From: Armatimonadota bacterium
Lineage (GTDB): Bacteria; Armatimonadota; Zipacnadia; Zipacnadales; VGFC01
Assembly: GCA_016869015.1 (NCBI GenBank)
Contig: VGFB01000323.1
Coordinates: 1-5,536 of the forward strand
Direction: 5' to 3'
DNA length: 5,536 bases
In this document: positions 1-5,536 of the stretch, one piece after another
How positions within the stretch are numbered: position 1 is the first letter of the stretch
How the letters are laid out: the number at the start of each line of letters is the position of its first letter
Made by a program: the position numbers and the translations under genes
Notes under the pieces: model-generated
Seen by the model: only the letters and a program-made list of their open reading frames with translations
What the model was told of the DNA's origin: nothing
Database searches by the model: none

Positions 1-71
1 GTCCCCCCCGCGCAGGCCCTCGGGCGGCCTGGGGCGAACCACCCGGCGCGTCTGGACCTCAGCCGATGCGC

Positions 72-77
72 AAGGGG
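72..77 (+). promoter_or_regulatory. Ribosome binding site of the symporter gene
   Basis: AAGGGG lies 8 bases before the ATG at 86, a normal distance for a Shine-Dalgarno sequence. It supports that ATG as the start. No other ATG, GTG or TTG lies in the same frame between base 1 and base 86. I see no clear promoter hexamers in the 85 bases available, and no upstream gene visibly ends there. Confidence 0.6.
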
Positions 78-85
78 TTTGGCCC

Positions 86-1873
86 ATGGAGCCGGTGGAT
101 GTCATCGTCGTTGTCGTCTACCTTCTCGGCATAGCGGCGCTTGGGATCTGGCAGGCCGCGAAGATCAAGAGCTCGGGCGATTACTTCGCGGGCGGTCGGA
201 AGTTCAGCAAGTTCATGATGGCAATGCACGCGCTGGGCACCGGCACCCATGCGGATGATCCGGTCGGCGTGACGGGATCGGCGCTGCAGCGCGGGCTGTC
301 GGGCATCTGGTGGACGTTCTGCTACCTCTTCGCGACGCCCATCTACTGGATCGTCGCCCCCCTCTTTCGTCGCTCGCGCTACCTGACCACCGCCGACTTC
401 TTCGAGGAGCGCTTCAGCAGTCGCTTCTCCATGCTCTACACGCTGCTGGGAATCCTGACCTTCGCGGTGAACACGGGGATGATGCTGCGGGCAACGGCGA
501 CCATCGCCGACGGCGTGTCGGGCGGCGCCATCCCCGACTGGATGGCGATCGCCGGGATGACGCTGGTGTTCGTGGCCTACTCGTACTTCGGCGGGCTGAT
601 GGCGACCATCGTCACCGAGTCGATCCAGGGCGTGCTGATCGTGGTGATGTCGCTGCTGCTGGTGCCCTTCGGGCTGATGCGGCTGGGGGGCTTCGGGAGG
701 CTGCACGAGCTGGTCCCGGCCGCGCAGTTCAGCCTGCACGCGCCCGAGGAGACGACCCTCTCCTTCATCATCATCATGTCGGTCGTGACGATCATCGGGA
801 TCGTCGCGCAGCCGCACATCATGGAGGTCTGCTCGGCGGGCAAGACGGAGTTCGAGGGTCGGGTCGGGTTCACGTACGGGAACTTCGTGAAGCGCTTCTG
901 CGCGATGGGCTGGACGCTCACGGGCCTCCTGGTGCTGGGCCTCGCGGTCGCGGGGCAACTGCCGCCGGAGGACACGGCGCGCATGAGCGCGGCCTTCCCG
1001 CAGGGGGTCACGCTGCCCCCGGACGCGGCCGAGCTGGCCGCCGACATCCCGGAGGCGGCGAGTCAGTCGCCGGCCGCGCAGCGCGAGGGCCGGGAGCTCG
1101 CCTTCCCGACCGCCATCCGCGTGCTGCTGCCGCCCGGGTTCAGCGGGCTGATGTTCGCCGCGATCCTCGCCGCGCAGATGTCCACGCTCAGCGCCCTGAT
1201 GGTGGCCGGCTCCGCGCTGTTCACCCGGAACATCTACAAACGCTACCTGGTCGCCGACGCGTCGGATGCGCGAATGCTGAAGGTCGGGCGGTTCGCCGGG
1301 CTGATCGTCGTGGCGCTGGGGATCCTGTTCGCCTTCGTGTTCAAGTCGGTGGTCGAGGGGCTGTCGGCGTTTCTGCTGCTGGCAACGCTGACGGGCCTGC
1401 TCATGTGGGTCGGCGTGATCTGGCGGCGGACGACCACGGCGGGGGCGTGGTGCTCGTTCCTGGTGATGGCGCCGATCTTCCTGCTGCTCGGGAAGTTCGG
1501 GGATGTGCTGCACAAGAGCCTGCTGCCCGGCGTACCGTGGCTCGGCATGTACAGCGCGCCGAAGGATGCGCACATGCTGGCGGTGTCTTACCTGGCGCCC
1601 GGCTTCATCGCCATCGTCATCGGCAGCCTGCTGACCCGCCCGCAGCCGAAGGAACTGCTCGACCGCTTCCATCTCCTCATCAGCACCCCGGTCGGGGAGG
1701 AGGCGAAGCTCACCGAGGCCGGCATCGAGCCGGTCTACGTGGGCAACACCGAGCCCCACCCGTGGGAGCGCGACCACCCGAAGCTCGTGCACTGGGGCGG
1801 CTTCATCGTCGCGTTCCTCTTCGCGGTCAGCATCCTGGGACTCACGTGGCTGCTGGGGTGGATCGGGAGCTGA
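86..1873 (+). CDS. Sodium:solute symporter (SSS family)
   Basis: A 595-residue integral inner-membrane transporter of the solute:sodium symporter (SSS, LeuT-fold) family, expected to import a small organic solute with Na+. About 13-14 hydrophobic segments are visible, near residues 5-23, 43-60, 72-93, 115-135, 150-172, 175-200, 226-245, 270-290, 350-378, 402-422, 425-445, 452-470, 495-516 and 570-592. Family marks are DYFAGGRK (32-39), GGLMATIVTESIQ (169-181) and the signature MSTLSA followed by FTRNIYKRY (365-387). S366/T367 sit where the family's Na2-site Ser/Thr pair lies. The stretches GTHADD (53-58), TPIYWIVAPLFRR (84-96) and QPHIMEV (242-248) mark, as I recall, a subgroup common in planctomycete-like bacteria. 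Its substrate is unknown to me; sugar, sugar acid, amino acid or nucleoside are all possible. A polar stretch at about 291-345 separates two membrane segments and is probably an external loop. E178 replaces the usual Asp of the TD-x-IQ motif. The gene ends tail to tail with the small minus-strand gene. Confidence 0.95.
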   Translation: MEPVDVIVVVVYLLGIAALGIWQAAKIKSSGDYFAGGRKFSKFMMAMHALGTGTHADDPVGVTGSALQRGLSGIWWTFCYLFATPIYWIVAPLFRRSRYLTTADFFEERFSSRFSMLYTLLGILTFAVNTGMMLRATATIADGVSGGAIPDWMAIAGMTLVFVAYSYFGGLMATIVTESIQGVLIVVMSLLLVPFGLMRLGGFGRLHELVPAAQFSLHAPEETTLSFIIIMSVVTIIGIVAQPHIMEVCSAGKTEFEGRVGFTYGNFVKRFCAMGWTLTGLLVLGLAVAGQLPPEDTARMSAAFPQGVTLPPDAAELAADIPEAASQSPAAQREGRELAFPTAIRVLLPPGFSGLMFAAILAAQMSTLSALMVAGSALFTRNIYKRYLVADASDARMLKVGRFAGLIVVALGILFAFVFKSVVEGLSAFLLLATLTGLLMWVGVIWRRTTTAGAWCSFLVMAPIFLLLGKFGDVLHKSLLPGVPWLGMYSAPKDAHMLAVSYLAPGFIAIVIGSLLTRPQPKELLDRFHLLISTPVGEEAKLTEAGIEPVYVGNTEPHPWERDHPKLVHWGGFIVAFLFAVSILGLTWLLGWIGS

Positions 1874-1911
1874 CGGAGGCGGGAGGGCGAGGTTGGGACC
1901 GGAGTCGCGGC

Positions 1912-2232
1912 CTACGAGAGCCGCGCGCCTTGGGGGAGCTCGTGGCGGCGGAGGCAAGCGAGCACCGGAGCCACCCACGCCGGACGGGCCTCCGGAACAT
2001 ACGGCTCCGGGGCCGCTCCGGCCGGCTCATCGGCCAGCACGCGGAGCGCATCGGCCCAGACGGCCAGCGTCGTGCCGCAGCGGTGCGTCACGAGGATCAG
2101 GTCATACTCGGGGGCGACGTGGCTGGCCTGGAAGCCCTCGACGCGCAGCTCGCGGTCGATGACGAACTCCCGGTAGTCCCCCCAGTGGGTCCCGCAGGCC
2201 GTGCACTCCTTGAACGGCTCGGTCGTTGCCAT
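1912..2232 (-). CDS. Small hypothetical protein with a CxxC...HxC putative zinc site
   Basis: A 106-residue soluble protein with no signal peptide and no membrane segment. It begins MATTEPFKECTACG. C10 and C13 form a CxxC knuckle, and H50-R51-C52 near the middle, followed by GTTLA, could complete a C2HC zinc site. This resembles short zinc-ribbon-like hypothetical proteins I recall from deltaproteobacterial and other environmental genomes, in which CxxC near the N-terminus is followed by a His-x-Cys-x-TTLA block. That match is from memory, and the function of those proteins is unknown. The C-terminal third (about 67-106) is rich in Ala and Pro and looks less ordered. The start is chosen because a strong GGGGAGG lies 8 bases upstream. 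A longer version from a TTG at 2313 would add 27 unremarkable residues and would read through the ribosome binding site. The gene is convergent with the symporter and appears to be a single-gene unit behind a 163-base gap. The zinc role is inferred. Confidence 0.68.
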   Translation of the reverse strand: MATTEPFKECTACGTHWGDYREFVIDRELRVEGFQASHVAPEYDLILVTHRCGTTLAVWADALRVLADEPAGAAPEPYVPEARPAWVAPVLACLRRHELPQGARLS

Positions 2233-2240
2233 GCTTCCGG

Positions 2241-2247
2241 CCTCCCC
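2241..2247 (-). promoter_or_regulatory. Ribosome binding site of the small CxxC protein
   Basis: On the minus strand this reads GGGGAGG, 8 bases before the ATG at 2232. It decides the start of the small protein in favour of 2232 over the in-frame TTG at 2313. Confidence 0.65.
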
Positions 2248-2267
2248 GTGCGCGTCCGCCTGGTGCT

Positions 2268-2301
2268 CTGTTACCTGAGTGGCGGAAACGGGATGTAACA
2301 G
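2268..2301. repeat. Inverted repeat CTGTTAC-N20-GTAACAG (possible operator)
   Basis: Two perfect 7-base arms, CTGTTAC at 2268-2274 and GTAACAG at 2295-2301, are separated by 20 bases. They lie about 36-69 bases upstream of the ATG of the small CxxC protein, where an operator or promoter would be expected. The arms are richer in A+T than the surrounding DNA. The 27-base centre-to-centre spacing is about two and a half helical turns, so the two arms would face roughly opposite sides of the helix. No matching regulator is visible in the window, and a 7-base repeat in a gap of this size can arise by chance. Confidence 0.3.
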
Positions 2302-2333
2302 TTGTGTCGCCAACGCCTCGCCAAGCCGCCGAA

Positions 2334-2374
2334 GCGACCCGAGCCCGACCGGTGAGATCAGGCCCGAGGGTCGC
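2334..2374 (-). terminator. Weak hairpin downstream of the pcrA-DUF4838 unit
   Basis: GCGACCC (2334-2340) and GGGTCGC (2368-2374) are perfect complementary arms around a 27-base, GC-rich interior, starting about 20 bases past the stop codon of the DUF4838 gene. The position fits a transcription end. However, the loop is long and no T-run follows on the minus strand, so this is not a canonical intrinsic terminator. Chance is a real alternative. Confidence 0.18.
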
Positions 2375-2395
2375 GTGAGGGGGCGCGGCTGCAGC

Positions 2396-4705
2396 TCAGG
2401 GCTTCGGGCGGGCGGTCTTCACGGCCTTCCACACGCCGCCCTTGAGGGCGCGGTCGAGGACCTTGATGGAGAGGAGATGCTTGCCCGGAAGGGTGTCGGG
2501 CGGGAGGTCGATGCGGAAACGGCGGTCCCAGCCCGACTCGCCCTCATCGTGGGCCCCGATGAGCGCGCCGTCGAGGTAGACCCAGGCGGACTCATCCACC
2601 GCGCCGAACCACAAGCACGTGGCTCCGGCCGGAAGGTCGAGGCTCCTCCGGTACCACGCGACGCCGTCGTAGGCGCCCAGTTGAGGCTCCCACCAGTCGG
2701 CGAGGCGGATGAGCTGCCAGCGGCTGTCGTCCAGCCCCGGTCGATGCCAGCCGTTGCTCTCCCCTCGATCCTGCGGATCCGTGCGGAAGAGCCAGCCCTC
2801 GGTCGGCAGCGACCCGAGGTCCTCGTAGGCGGTCCACAGGTCCCCGAAGGTCGAGGCGTCGTCGTGGCCGGGCTGCGTGCTTGCGCTGACGCTGGGCGAG
2901 GAGGCGCCGCCGGCCGGTTGGCCCTGGCGCATCTGTGCGAGACGGCTCAGTAGGATTGTCTCCGCGACGATGTCGCGGTCCGCGATCGAGGTCAGGAACT
3001 CCTCGGCCGCCCCGATGGCCTGCAGCGTGGCGCTCTTCGCCTCGTCCGACGGGGCCGCAAGCGACGCCGCTTGCGCCCGAGCCGCCTCGACGAAGAGCGT
3101 CGTCGCCCGCAGGTCCAGCGCCGCCCGCTCGACGCGCTCCTTGGCGAGGCCTCCGCGAGCCTCCTGGGCGGCGCGATCGAGATGCCCCCGCAGCTCGGCG
3201 AGCAGCTCGGGCGTGTACAGCTCCCACGGCGCGCCAAGGCCGTGGTCCGGGTACCGGCGAGCGGCGGCTTCGAGGGCTTCGAAGTAGTCGCGCATCGGCT
3301 CGGCCGCCGTTCGGTAGTAGAGGGTGTAGAGCTCGTCCAGGATCGCGCCGGGGTCCTGGTCGGCGTCCCAGAGCATCCGCGCCGCGAGGTAGAGGGCGAT
3401 GTCGTTGCCCGGGGACCGCCCGAGGATCTCGCCCGAGAACCCGAGGCAGCCGTTGTCGCGATGGTGGCGGAGGTTCGGGCCGATGGCGTGAAGGACGGGC
3501 GTCGGGAGATCGGAGTACTGGAAGTAGTCGTAGGCGAAGAGCTGCCGGCTGATCCGGCGCCACTGGGCGGCCCGCTCGCGCCAGCGGCTGTTGAGCGGAC
3601 AGCCGGGATCGGCGAGGGCGTGCAGGTGGCAGGCGCTGTTGACCAGCACCGGCATCACGTTGTCGCCGGGCCGGGCCTGCCTCGGCGGGCCGGGGAGGTT
3701 GCCGTAGAGGGCGTAGTAGGCGAGAAGCCGGCCCGGATGCTCGCGCTCCGTGCGCTCGGCCACCGCGTTGACGAAGGTCAGAACGCGATCCGAGAGGCCG
3801 TCTTGCCCGGGGCCGTCGAGGGCGCGGCAGGCATTGCATTCGCAGAAGCCGCCCGTGTCGTTGGGGCTGAGCGAGAAGCACAGCGACGTGGGGTCTGCCG
3901 CAAAGTACGCCTTCGCGGCCTGAGCGGCCAGCTCGATGACCTCGGGGTTGCTGGTGCAAAGCTGTCGCCCGCGCTCGCGCTTCTCCGTCCCGTCGGGGTA
4001 GCGCACGAGGCTGAAGTACTCGGGGTGCTCCCCGAACCAGGTCTCCTCGGGCAGGAGGCGGTAGTAGGCGTGCCCGTGGTCCGCCGGCAGCCCGCCGAGG
4101 CGGTTCTTCCGGCGCCAGTCGGCCCACTCGGCTTGTGACTGCTCAGTCAGCGTCGGCGCGACCCAGCCGTTGTTCCACAGCTCCCGGTGGTAGAAGTCAG
4201 GCACCTCGGTCCGGTCCAGCGGCAGGCAGGCCAGCTCGCGATCGACGGGCACGGCTTCCCCGTCCTCCCCGGGCAGGTACCACCGGCAACCGAGGTGCTC
4301 CAGGAAGGCGTAGACGGCGAAGAGCGTGCTCCCATCGTTCGCGCCCGCAATGGCCACGGCGTCGGCGCCGTAGGACCGGAGAATGAAGCCGTCAGGCCCG
4401 AGGTTGAGCGGCGAAAGCTCCGTCCCGAGCTTCGCCCCGGCGGCCGCGCCGATCAGGAGGCGGACGCCCGTCCCAGCCTCGGCGGCGGAGACCATCGGGA
4501 CCTCGGCGCGCGTCATGCGGCAGAGGTACCGCTGCAGCTCGGTCGCCGCGGCCTGCTCGCCCGCGGTAGCGTTCACCGAGACCACGACCCGGCACAGAGG
4601 CTTGCGCGCGGAGGCGAGGGGAAGCGAGGCAGGCGCCTGGACCGAGGGCGGCTGAGACCAGACGCTGCCCGTCAGAAGCACGAGGCTCGCCAGCATTTCG
4701 CCCAT
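2396..4705 (-). CDS. Secreted DUF4838 protein with GH67-N-like and C-terminal GH2-like beta-sandwich domains
   Basis: A 769-residue predicted exported protein, probably acting on or binding a carbohydrate; no reaction can be assigned. Residues 1-17 form a short hydrophobic leader ending VWS before QPP. Residues about 40-160 resemble the alpha-glucuronidase (GH67) N-terminal domain, with AAATELQRYL at 52-61. Residues about 170-475 match the DUF4838 core: LCTSNPEV (249-256), SLSPND (278-283), then C288-x-C290-x2-C293, and later GEILGRSPGNDIALYLAARM (425-444). A mostly helical stretch (about 480-595) and a Ser/Pro/Gly-rich linker lead to a beta-sandwich at about 620-769. There, DSRW, AWYRR, WVYLDG and LSIKVLD recall the sugar-binding domain of GH2 enzymes. 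The start is uncertain. AGGAGG at 4712-4717 is 6 bases from the ATG at 4705, which I chose. A GTG at 4720 overlaps the helicase stop as GTGA and would add MRRRM, giving the leader a positive N-terminus but using two AGG codons inside the ribosome binding site. The gene is probably cotranscribed with pcrA. Confidence 0.85.
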   Translation of the reverse strand: MGEMLASLVLLTGSVWSQPPSVQAPASLPLASARKPLCRVVVSVNATAGEQAAATELQRYLCRMTRAEVPMVSAAEAGTGVRLLIGAAAGAKLGTELSPLNLGPDGFILRSYGADAVAIAGANDGSTLFAVYAFLEHLGCRWYLPGEDGEAVPVDRELACLPLDRTEVPDFYHRELWNNGWVAPTLTEQSQAEWADWRRKNRLGGLPADHGHAYYRLLPEETWFGEHPEYFSLVRYPDGTEKRERGRQLCTSNPEVIELAAQAAKAYFAADPTSLCFSLSPNDTGGFCECNACRALDGPGQDGLSDRVLTFVNAVAERTEREHPGRLLAYYALYGNLPGPPRQARPGDNVMPVLVNSACHLHALADPGCPLNSRWRERAAQWRRISRQLFAYDYFQYSDLPTPVLHAIGPNLRHHRDNGCLGFSGEILGRSPGNDIALYLAARMLWDADQDPGAILDELYTLYYRTAAEPMRDYFEALEAAARRYPDHGLGAPWELYTPELLAELRGHLDRAAQEARGGLAKERVERAALDLRATTLFVEAARAQAASLAAPSDEAKSATLQAIGAAEEFLTSIADRDIVAETILLSRLAQMRQGQPAGGASSPSVSASTQPGHDDASTFGDLWTAYEDLGSLPTEGWLFRTDPQDRGESNGWHRPGLDDSRWQLIRLADWWEPQLGAYDGVAWYRRSLDLPAGATCLWFGAVDESAWVYLDGALIGAHDEGESGWDRRFRIDLPPDTLPGKHLLSIKVLDRALKGGVWKAVKTARPKP

Positions 4706-4711
4706 CATGCG

Positions 4712-4717
4712 CCTCCT
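4712..4717 (-). promoter_or_regulatory. Ribosome binding site AGGAGG of the DUF4838 gene
   Basis: On the minus strand AGGAGG begins at the last base of the upstream helicase's TGA stop (4719-4717). It is 3 bases from an ATG at 4708, 6 from an ATG at 4705 and 15 from an ATG at 4696. The 6-base spacing favours 4705. Its overlap with the stop codon suggests that ribosomes finishing the helicase can reinitiate here. Confidence 0.65.
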
Positions 4718-5536
4718 CACCGCGGCTCGAGCTTCGCGTACTGGAGCGCGAGCTTCTTCACGCCTACGGTCACGAACGCCACCGTCACCGTCGCGTCATC
4801 GCCCTCGCTGCTGAGGACGATCCCGTCGCCGAACTTCGCGTGGCGGACCTTGGCGCCGGTGCGGAACTCCTCCGCCGCGGCGTCGGCGAGGCCGGCCGCG
4901 CCCTTCGCGGGACGCTTCATCGCCGGGCGGCGCGAGCCCTCGCCGGGCCGTGTCGCGGGGCGAGGGGCCTCCGGCTTGGGCTTGCGCGAGAGAACGCGCG
5001 TGAGGTCCAGTTTCCGCCCGCCGCCGCGCTGCAGGTCTTCCAGCTCCTCCTCGAAGACCTGCGGGCGGGCGAGGCGGCTGACGTCCTGACAGCGCGTGAC
5101 GAGACCCTCGGGCAGCTCGCGCAGGAACCGCGAGGGGCGTTGGTCGGTGGGCTGGCCATAGATGGTGCGGCGGAAGGCGTGGGTGAGGTACAGCTGCCGC
5201 TGCGCGCGGGTAATGCCGACGTAGCAGAGCCGGCGCTCCTCGGCGAGCTCCTGCTCATCCCGCATCGAGCGCTGATGCGGGAAGATGTTCTCCTCCAGCC
5301 CCACCATGAACACGATGGGGAACTCGAGCCCCTTCGCCGAGTGCAGCGTCAGCAGCGAGACCGAGTTGCCCTGGTCCTCGGCCTCGTCGAGGTCCGTCAG
5401 CAGCGCGATGTGCTCGAGGAAGGCCTGCAGCGTCGGCTCGCCCTCCTCGCGCGTCTCCTCGAACTGAGCGGTGAGGCTGACGAACTCCTGCAAGTTCTCC
5501 AGGCGGCTGGCGTCCTCGGCGTTCCCGCTCTTCTGT
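4717..5536 (-). CDS. pcrA: ATP-dependent DNA helicase PcrA/UvrD, C-terminal part (5' end outside window)
   Basis: The last 272 residues of a superfamily 1A 3'-5' DNA helicase acting in nucleotide-excision repair, replication and removal of stalled RNA polymerase. The frame stays open to the window edge, so a TTG at 5493 is internal, not a start. The upstream residues SRLENL continue the expected family pattern. Counting from the first whole codon, motif V (LHSAKGLEF, about 64-72) and motif VI (CYVGITRA, about 104-111, with its nucleotide-contacting Arg) are intact. LEENIFPH, typical of the family, lies between them. A Pro/Arg/Lys-rich linker (about 155-220) leads to a C-terminal Tudor-like domain (about 223-272) with KFGDGIV and VGVKKLALQYAKLEP. 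In PcrA this domain contacts RNA polymerase. Motifs I-IV are upstream and not visible. The stop overlaps or abuts the start of the DUF4838 gene, giving a likely two-gene unit. The symbols pcrA and uvrD are both used for this protein. Confidence 0.96.
   Translation of the reverse strand, partial: QKSGNAEDASRLENLQEFVSLTAQFEETREEGEPTLQAFLEHIALLTDLDEAEDQGNSVSLLTLHSAKGLEFPIVFMVGLEENIFPHQRSMRDEQELAEERRLCYVGITRAQRQLYLTHAFRRTIYGQPTDQRPSRFLRELPEGLVTRCQDVSRLARPQVFEEELEDLQRGGGRKLDLTRVLSRKPKPEAPRPATRPGEGSRRPAMKRPAKGAAGLADAAAEEFRTGAKVRHAKFGDGIVLSSEGDDATVTVAFVTVGVKKLALQYAKLEPR

Noticed and set aside
1..85. Possible end of an upstream gene
   Set aside because: No stop codon occurs in any plus-strand frame within these bases and the translations look non-coding, so no gene end can be supported.
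59..1978. 639-residue open frame antisense to the symporter
   Set aside because: Its translation is an Arg/His/Gln/Asp/Pro-rich string with no hydrophobic core or recognisable motif, as expected from the reverse strand of a GC-rich membrane-protein gene. The plus strand encodes a clear transporter.
310..2298. 662-residue plus-strand open frame overlapping the symporter and beyond
   Set aside because: It is a frame shadow, rich in Arg/Gly/Ala, with no domain and no plausible start signal. It runs across a real gene, a stop-to-stop gap and an antisense gene.
2233..2313. N-terminal extension of the small CxxC protein to a TTG at 2313
   Set aside because: The strong ribosome binding site at 2241-2247 lies inside this extension and serves the ATG at 2232. 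The added 27 residues show no domain character, and the extension would run through the inverted repeat.
2592..4127. 511-residue minus-strand open frame inside the DUF4838 gene
   Set aside because: It is an Arg/Pro/Ala-rich alternate-frame translation of the DUF4838 gene, whose own frame carries conserved motifs.
3071..4138. 355-residue plus-strand open frame antisense to the DUF4838 gene
   Set aside because: It has Val/Glu/Arg/Gly-rich low-information composition typical of GC-rich antisense frames, no motif, and overlaps a gene with clear domain evidence.
4717..5493. A complete 258-residue protein starting with TTG at 5493
   Set aside because: The frame is open upstream to base 5536 and encodes residues expected in PcrA/UvrD (SRLENL before QEF), so this is the tail of a truncated full-length helicase.

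Overview
The window is GC-rich bacterial DNA, with codon third positions almost all G or C, and long spurious open frames run antisense to every real gene. I support four genes: a complete Na+/solute symporter (+ strand), a small putative zinc-binding protein (- strand), a large secreted DUF4838-type protein (- strand), and the 3' part of a PcrA/UvrD helicase gene (- strand) cut by the right edge. I see no RNA genes, insertion sequences, CRISPR arrays or phage genes.

The symporter subtype and the DUF4838 family, both as I recall them, are frequent in environmental carbohydrate-degrading bacteria such as the Planctomycetota/Lentisphaerota/Verrucomicrobiota group and Armatimonadota. That is an inference from family distribution. 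There is no rRNA or other phylogenetic marker here except the partial helicase, so the phylum stays open.

Layout: 1-85 is a short leader with a Shine-Dalgarno-like AAGGGG. 86-1873 is the symporter, which runs tail to tail, with a 38-base gap, into the small CxxC protein (1912-2232, -). 2233-2395 is a non-coding gap of 163 bases holding two 7-bp inverted repeats. 2396-4705 is the secreted DUF4838 protein with a C-terminal GH2-like beta-sandwich. It follows directly on the pcrA/uvrD stop codon at 4717-4719, so the two minus-strand genes are probably cotranscribed and translationally coupled. pcrA/uvrD fills 4717-5536 and is truncated at its 5' end.

How they may work together: the DUF4838 protein is probably exported and acts on, or binds, a glycan outside the cytoplasmic membrane. 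The symporter could import a small organic solute. A functional link between the two is only suggested by proximity, since they are on opposite strands with an unrelated gene between them. The helicase is a housekeeping DNA-repair and transcription-linked enzyme, and its pairing with the secreted protein looks like accidental operon membership. I found no convincing previously undescribed system. The most open items are the unassigned activity of the DUF4838 protein and the role of the small zinc-ribbon-like protein.
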